Shown here in pieces: positions 58,400-64,000 of a DNA stretch of 64,000 nucleotides. The notes beneath the pieces are model-generated. The model saw only the letters and a program-made list of their open reading frames with translations. It had not been told where the DNA came from and ran no database searches. Each line of letters opens with the position of its first letter. The first letter of the stretch is position 1. The position numbers and the translations under genes are program-made. Source of the DNA: Spongilla lacustris (lineage: Eukaryota; Porifera; Demospongiae; Spongillida; Spongillidae); assembly GCA_949361645.1 (NCBI GenBank), contig OX442415.1, positions 17,635,269 through 17,699,268 of the forward strand, written 5' to 3'.

Positions 58400-61300
58400 T
58401 AGGTAGGGGTCTCTCCGTCTCACTTGGAGAAAATGTCTCTCTACCTGACTGGAAGAGAGGCGTCTCTCTACCTGACTGGAAGGCAGGGGTCTCTCTACCT
58501 GACTGGAAGGCAGGGGTCTCTCTACCTGACTGGAAGGCAGGGGTCTCTCTACCTGACTGGAAGGCAGGGGTCTCTCTACCTGAATGGAAGGCAGGGGTCT
58601 CTCTACCTGACTTGAAAAGAGGGGTCTCTCCACCTGACTGGAAGGCAGGGGTCTCTCTACCTGACTGGAAGAGAGTGGTCTCTCTGTCTCACTCAGAGAC
58701 GGTGGTCTCTCTACCTGACTGGATGTGAAAGGTGATCTCTGTCTGACACAGAGAGAGGGGTCTCTCTGTCTGACAGAAAGAGAATGATCTTTCTGTTTCA
58801 CTCAGAGTGGGGTATCTCTACCTTAATGGAAGTGAGGGATCTCTCTGTGTCACTCACACAGAGGAGTCTATCTGCTGCCCTGATACAGACAGGTTGGTCT
58901 CTCTACCTGACTGGAAGGGATGGTCTCTCCGTCTCACTTGGAGATAAGAGTCACTCTACCTGACTGGAAGAGATGGTTCTCACATACAGGGGTCTCTGTA
59001 CCTGACTGGAAAAGAAGGGTCTCTCTACTTGACTGGAAGAGTAGGGTCTCGTTACCTGACTGGAAGAGAGGGGTCTCTGTACCTGACTGGAAGAGTGGGG
59101 TCTCTCTACCTGACTGGAACTGAAGGATGATCTCTGCCTGACACACAGTTAGGGGTCTCTCTATTTCACAGAAAGAGAATGCTTTTTCTGTCTCACTCTT
59201 AGAGGGGTCTCTGTACCTGACAGGAAGAGAGGGGTCTTTTTACCTGACTGGAAGATAGGGGTCTCTCTACCTGACTGAAAGAGAGGTGTCTCTGTACCTG
59301 ACTGAAAGGGAGGAGTCTCTCACCTGATAGGAACTGAAGGATGATCTCTGCCTGAGGGGTCTCTCTATTTGACAGAAAGAAAATGCTTTTTCTGTCTCAC
59401 TCAGAGAGGGGTCTCTCTACCTGACTGGAAGGGAGGGGTCTCTTCATTTCACTTGGAGAGGAAGGTCTCTCTACCTGACTGGAAGAGGAAGGTCTCTCTG
59501 TCTCACTCAGAGATGGGGGTCTCGCTTCCTGACTGGAACTTAAAGGTGATCGCTGCCTGATACAGAGAAAGGGGTCTCTCTATCTGACAGAAAGAGAATG
59601 CTACCTGACTGATAGAGAGGGATCTCTCTACCTGATTGGAAGAGAGAGTAGTCTCTCTACCTGACAGGAAGAGAAGGGTCTCTCTACTTGACTGGAAGAG
59701 AGGGTCTCTGTACCTGACTGGAAGAGAGGGGTCTCTCACCCTGACCGGAAGAGAGAGGTCTCTGTACCTGACTTGAAGAGTGGGGTATCTCTACCTGAAT
59801 GGAACTGAAGGATGATCTCTGCCTGACACACAGAGAGGGGCCTCTCTATCTGACATAAAAGAGAATGCTCTTTCTGTCTCACTCAGAGAGGGTTCTGTCT
59901 ATCTGTTAGGAAGAGAAGGGTCTCTCTACCTAACTGGAAGAGAGGGGTCTCTCTACCTTACTTGAAAAGAGGGGTCTCTGTACCTTACTGGAAGAGTGGG
60001 GTCTCTCTACCTGACTGGATGAGAGGGGTCTCTCTACCTGACTGGAAGAGAGGGGTCTCTCTAACTGACAGGAAGAGAAGGGTCTCTTTACCTGACTGGA
60101 AGAGAGGGGTCTCTGTACCTTACTGCAAGAGTGGGGTCTCTCTACCTGATTGGAAGAGAAGGATGATCTCTGCCTGACACAGAGGGAGGGGTGTCTTTAT
60201 CTGACAGAAAGAGAATGCTCTTTCTGTCTCACTCAGAGAGGGTGCTGTCTATCTGTCTGTAAGGGAACGGTCTCTCTACCTGACTGGAAGAGAGCAGTCT
60301 CTCTACCTGACTGGAACTGAAGGATGATCACTGCTTGACACACAGCGAGGGGTCTCTCTATTTGGCAGAGAGAGAATGCTTTTTTCTGTCTCACTCAGAG
60401 AGGGGTCTCTCTTCATGATCGGAAAAGAGGAGTCTCTCTACCTGATTGAAAGGGAGGAGTCTCTGTACCTGACTGGAAGAGAGGGGTCTTTCAGTGTCAC
60501 TCTGACAGAGGAGTCTATCTGTTGCTCTGGTACAGAGAGGTCGGTCTCTACATATGACTGGACGAGAGGGGTCTCTCTACTTGACTGGAAAGGAAGGGGT
60601 CTCTCCATTTCACTTGGAGAGGAAGGTCTCTCTACCTGACTGGAAGAGAATGGTCTCTCTGTCTCACTCAGAGACAGGGGTCTCTGTAACTGACTGAAAA
60701 AGAGGGGTCTCTCTATTTGACTGGAAGAGAAGGGTTTCTCTCCCTGACCGGAAGAGAGAGGTCTCTGTACCTGACTGGAAGAGTGGGGTTTCTCTACCTG
60801 ACTTTAACTGAAGGATGGTCTCTGCCTGACACAGAGAGAGGGGTCTCTCTATCTGACATAAAAGAGAATGCTTTTTCTGTCTCACTCAGAGACGTGTCTG
60901 TCTATCTGTCTAGAAGAGAAGGGTCTCTCTACCTGACTGGAAGAGAGGGGTCTCTGTACCTGACTGGAACTGAAGGATGATCTCTGCCTGACACTGAGAG
61001 AGGGGTCTCTCTATTTGACAGAAAGAAAATGCTCTTTCTGTCTCACTCAGAGAGGAGTCTCTGTACCTGACAGGAAGAGAGGGGTCTCTCTACTTGACCA
61101 GAACTGAACGATGATCTCTGCCTGAGGGGTCTCTCTATTTGACAGAAAGAAAATGCTTTTTCTGTTCACTCAGAGAGGGGTCTCTCTTCATGACCGTAAA
61201 GAGGAGTTTCTCTACCTGATTGAAAGGGAGGAGTCTCTGTACCTGACTGGAAGAGAGGGTTCTGTCTGTGTCACTCAGACAGAGGAGTCTATCTGCTGCT

Positions 61301-61690
61301 CTGGTACAGAGAGGTCGGTCTCTACACATGACTGGAAGAGAGGGGTCTCTCTACTTGACTGGAAAGGAGGGGTCTCTCCATTTCACTTGGAGAGGAAGGT
61401 CTCTCTACCTGTCTGGAAGAGAATGGTTTCTCCGTCTCACTCAGAGACGGGGGTCTCTGTACCTGACTGGAAGAGAATGGTCTATTTGTCTCACTCGGAG
61501 ACAGGGGTCTCTGTAACTGACTGGAAGAGAGGGATCTCTCTACTTAACTGCGAGAAACATGTCTCACTACCTGACTGGAAGAGAGGGGTCTCTCTACCTG
61601 ACTGGAAGAAAGAGGTCTCTCTACCTGACTGGAAGGGAGGGGTGCTTCTACCGGACTGGAAGAGAGGGGTCTCTCTACCTGACTGGATGA
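58400..61690. repeat. 27-bp minisatellite, ~3.3 kb
   Basis: The unit is GGTCTCTCTACCTGACTGGA plus AGAGAGG. It starts homogeneous (AAGGCAG type, 58440-58620) and then becomes mixed with CTGTCTCACTCAGAGA and GATGATCTCTGCCTGACACA variants that form a larger period of several hundred bp. The nine-codon period opens many frames (LYLTGREGS, SLPDWKRGV), which are not genes. Confidence 0.95.
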
Positions 61691-61715
61691 GAAGGGTCTC
61701 CTACTCCCTCTTCAG

Positions 61716-61948
61716 GAGACAGTGGTGTTATAATTGCGTACCTGCAGGCCAACGTGGAGGACCTGATAGAGAAGTATGATCGTATGTTGTCTATACCATA
61801 CAAGGACCATGCTCCTCCTCCAGTGACGGAGGAAGAAGGGACTGTAGACACTAAAACTTTCCTCTGTCACCAACCATACTACATGGTGGAGTGTAGTCAG
61901 GGTCACGTGACTCTAACTGTGTTTTGTGTATGTAGAGTATTAAATTAA
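61716..61948 (+). CDS. Candidate exon, unrecognised
   Basis: CCCTCTTCAG acceptor, then SGVIIAYLQANVEDLIEKYD, RMLSIPYKDHAPPPVTEEEG and DTKTFLCHQPYYMVECSQ, open to TAA at 61946-61948. Codon use and a helical then acidic/proline composition look like real protein. A donor before the stop is possible (GGTCACGTGA near 61911). No family was recognised. Confidence 0.45.
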
Positions 61949-62969
61949 CACATCAATCTTTAGAAACTGCCAGATCAAGTGTTTTTGTTATACATGTACA
62001 TGTACATGGTATAGGAACATCTCCTGCTGTGAAATTGTGTATCGAGGGAGCTACATGTATTGGGTTCTAGCAGTACCACTCTCTGTGCTAACACTCAGAG
62101 GGACCTCGTTTAACTGTTAGACAGATGAACCTCTCTGCCTTCGAGATGGGAGGCCGGGCAGGGAAATAAAGATGTAGAAAGGGTGGCATTGATAGGTACA
62201 GTGGAGAGGGGAGCAGAAGTGAGAATATTTAAGCATAAAAATAGTTGTTACATGCATTGTGTGGGGGGTTTAATCATGTCTGTGGAGGTGCATGGGTATG
62301 CATGTGTGTGGTAGGTATGAGCCTTTTTCCTTCCTCTTCCTGGGAAAGTGTGTGCATAGGGGTATTGTGGCATAGGGGTATTGTGAGTCAAAAGAGAGGA
62401 AGTGAAAGTAAGCAAGTGGGTTGTCTAGTAGTACACAGTAGGAGGGGCTTGAAACACCTCTCCACGACCTCTATGAATAATTTGCATTGATTATGACACC
62501 TGCAGGGCTTTATTGGTAACAAACCAAATGTAGATCTGAGTCTTCTTATGCTCCTATGCACAAAGTTAAGCTTGCATAGTACTAATTTAGAACACACATA
62601 AGTGTGTGTAAATCACAGATTCTTTAAACTACACTATTTTCACAAACAAATACATAAACAAATAAACTGAAACTTTATCACAATTACATGCTCACAGAAC
62701 ACAGATACTTACATTAATACACTGACACAAATACATCCGCAGATATAAAAAATACATATCCTTCTTATAGGACCAAAAAAATAAACTTCAATTCAAGCCT
62801 GTGAAAAGCACAGGAAATAAGGACCAATTATTTTGGTAGGAACCAATACAAACACTCAAGTGCTGCTGGAAAGTTAACCTACCCTAACCCTTGCTATTCA
62901 GCATGCCTCGATCAAACCTTATCAAACAACAAAAATAACACTGACAACTCTCCACAATCTATTTCAGTC
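61949..62969. other. No gene recognised
   Basis: Unique AT-rich DNA with TACATGTACATGTACATG near 61991. No exon can be supported. Confidence 0.4.
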
Positions 62970-64000
62970 TGGTAGAGATACCCCTCTCTTCCAGTCAGTT
63001 ACAGAGACCCCCATCTCCGAGTGAGAAAGATAGACCATTCTCTTCCAGTCAGGTACAGAGACCCCCGCCTCTGAGTGAGACAGAGAGACCATTCTCTTCC
63101 AGTCAGTTAGAGAGACCGTCCTCTCCAAGTGAAATGGAGATACCCCTCCCTTCCAGTCAGGTAGAGAGACCCCACTCTTCCAGTCAAGTACAGAGACACC
63201 TCTTTTCCAGTCAGGTACAGAGACCTCTGTCTGTGAGACCCTTCTCTTCCAGTCAGGTAGAGTGACTCTTATCTCCAAGTGAGACAGAGAGACCACCCCT
63301 TCCAGTCAGATAGAGACCGACCTGTCCGTACCAGGGCATCAGATAGACTCCTCTGTCTGAGTGACACAGATAGATTCCACTCTTTCTGTCAGGTAGAGAT
63401 ACCCCTCTCTCTGAGTGAGACATAGGGACCATTCTCTTTCAGTGAAGTAGAGAGACCAGACAGGTAGATAGACACCTTTGCATGACAGAGCCAAAAGGAT
63501 TTCTATCCCTGAGAGAAACAGAGAGAACCCTATCTTCCAGTCAGGTAGAGAGACCCCTCTCTTCCAGTCAGGTACAGAGACCCCTCTCTTCCAGTCAAAT
63601 AGAGAGACCCCTATCTTCCAGTCAGGTATAGAGACACCTCTTTTCAAGTCAGGTTGACAGACCTCTCTATTCCAGTCAGGTATACCTGACTTGAATACAG
63701 GGGTCTGTCGATCTGACTTGAAAAGAGGGGTCTCTCTACCTGACAGGAAGAGAGGGGTCTCTCTATCTCACTGGAAGAGAGGGATCTCTCTACCTTACTG
63801 GAAGAGAAGGGTCTCTGTGTCTATAGAGAGATCCCTCTCTTCCAGTCTTGTAGAGAGACCTCTCTATTCCAGTTAAGTAGGGAGACCCCTTTTTTCCAGA
63901 CAGGTACAAAGACCCCTGTATCTGAGTTAGACACAGTAACCCTTCGGCCAGTAAGAGAGACCCTTCTATTCCAGTAAGGTAGAGAGACCCCTCTATTCCA
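62970..64000. repeat. 27-bp minisatellite, inverted and mixed orientation
   Basis: From 62970 to about 63690 the same 27-bp unit as at 58.4-61.7 kb runs in the opposite orientation (CTCTTCCAGTCAGGTAGAGA). It switches to the forward orientation at ~63690-63825 and back to the inverted orientation to the window end. Forward and inverted blocks could pair into a large hairpin. Confidence 0.95.

Noticed and set aside
58376..63876. Repetitive frames with nine-residue period
   Set aside because: Product of the 27-bp unit in both orientations.

Overview
The window looks like animal nuclear DNA, most plausibly from a sponge or another early-branching marine invertebrate. The reasons are recognisable exons of two metazoan genes (a TULP4-type tubby protein and a MYCBPAP-type axonemal protein), spliceosomal introns as short as 51-56 nt, ribonuclease-inhibitor-type LRR exons, animal-style DNA transposons and a heavy load of minisatellites. 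No tRNA, rRNA, CRISPR or bacterial operon was seen. The species is inference only.

Layout. 0-8.5 kb is repeat-rich: two fold-back elements, a decayed LINE reverse transcriptase on the minus strand, and a segmental duplication whose first copy has been split by insertions. 8.4-11.3 kb is a ~610-bp satellite (about 4.8 copies). 12.6-19.0 kb is a large 29-33-bp minisatellite, interrupted by four copies of a ~340-bp spacer and sharing a core motif with the 610-bp satellite. 20-32.5 kb holds two damaged host genes: TULP4-like on plus (about 21.2-25.0 kb) and MYCBPAP-like on minus (about 26.1-31.5 kb). Both have G-rich intronic minisatellites. The MYCBPAP exons are in the wrong order, with a 32-bp repeat at the junction, and a retroelement remnant lies inside that gene. 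A ~0.9-kb region near the start of the TULP4-like locus is partly repeated at 31.5-32.5 kb.

32.5-47.4 kb is mostly non-coding, with several short tandem arrays, a 290-bp MITE, candidate plus-strand exons (42.0, 43.8 and 44.1 kb) and candidate minus-strand LRR exons (44.9 and 47.0 kb). 47,445-56,703 is the best-defined object: a 9.26-kb EnSpm/CACTA-type transposon with CACTG termini, a TAA target duplication, an intact 928-residue transposase, a divergently transcribed five-exon accessory gene starting 61 bp away, many subterminal TTATAC motifs and an internal ~165-bp satellite array. 58.4-64 kb is a 27-bp minisatellite in both orientations, flanked by candidate plus-strand exons at 58.2 and 61.7 kb.

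Most long open frames in the window (12.6-18.7 kb, 23.5-24.9 kb, 26.3-27.0 kb, 29.5-30.9 kb, 48-51 kb) are translations of tandem repeats and are not annotated as genes. Splice sites were read by eye. Family assignments rest on remembered motifs, not on database searches.
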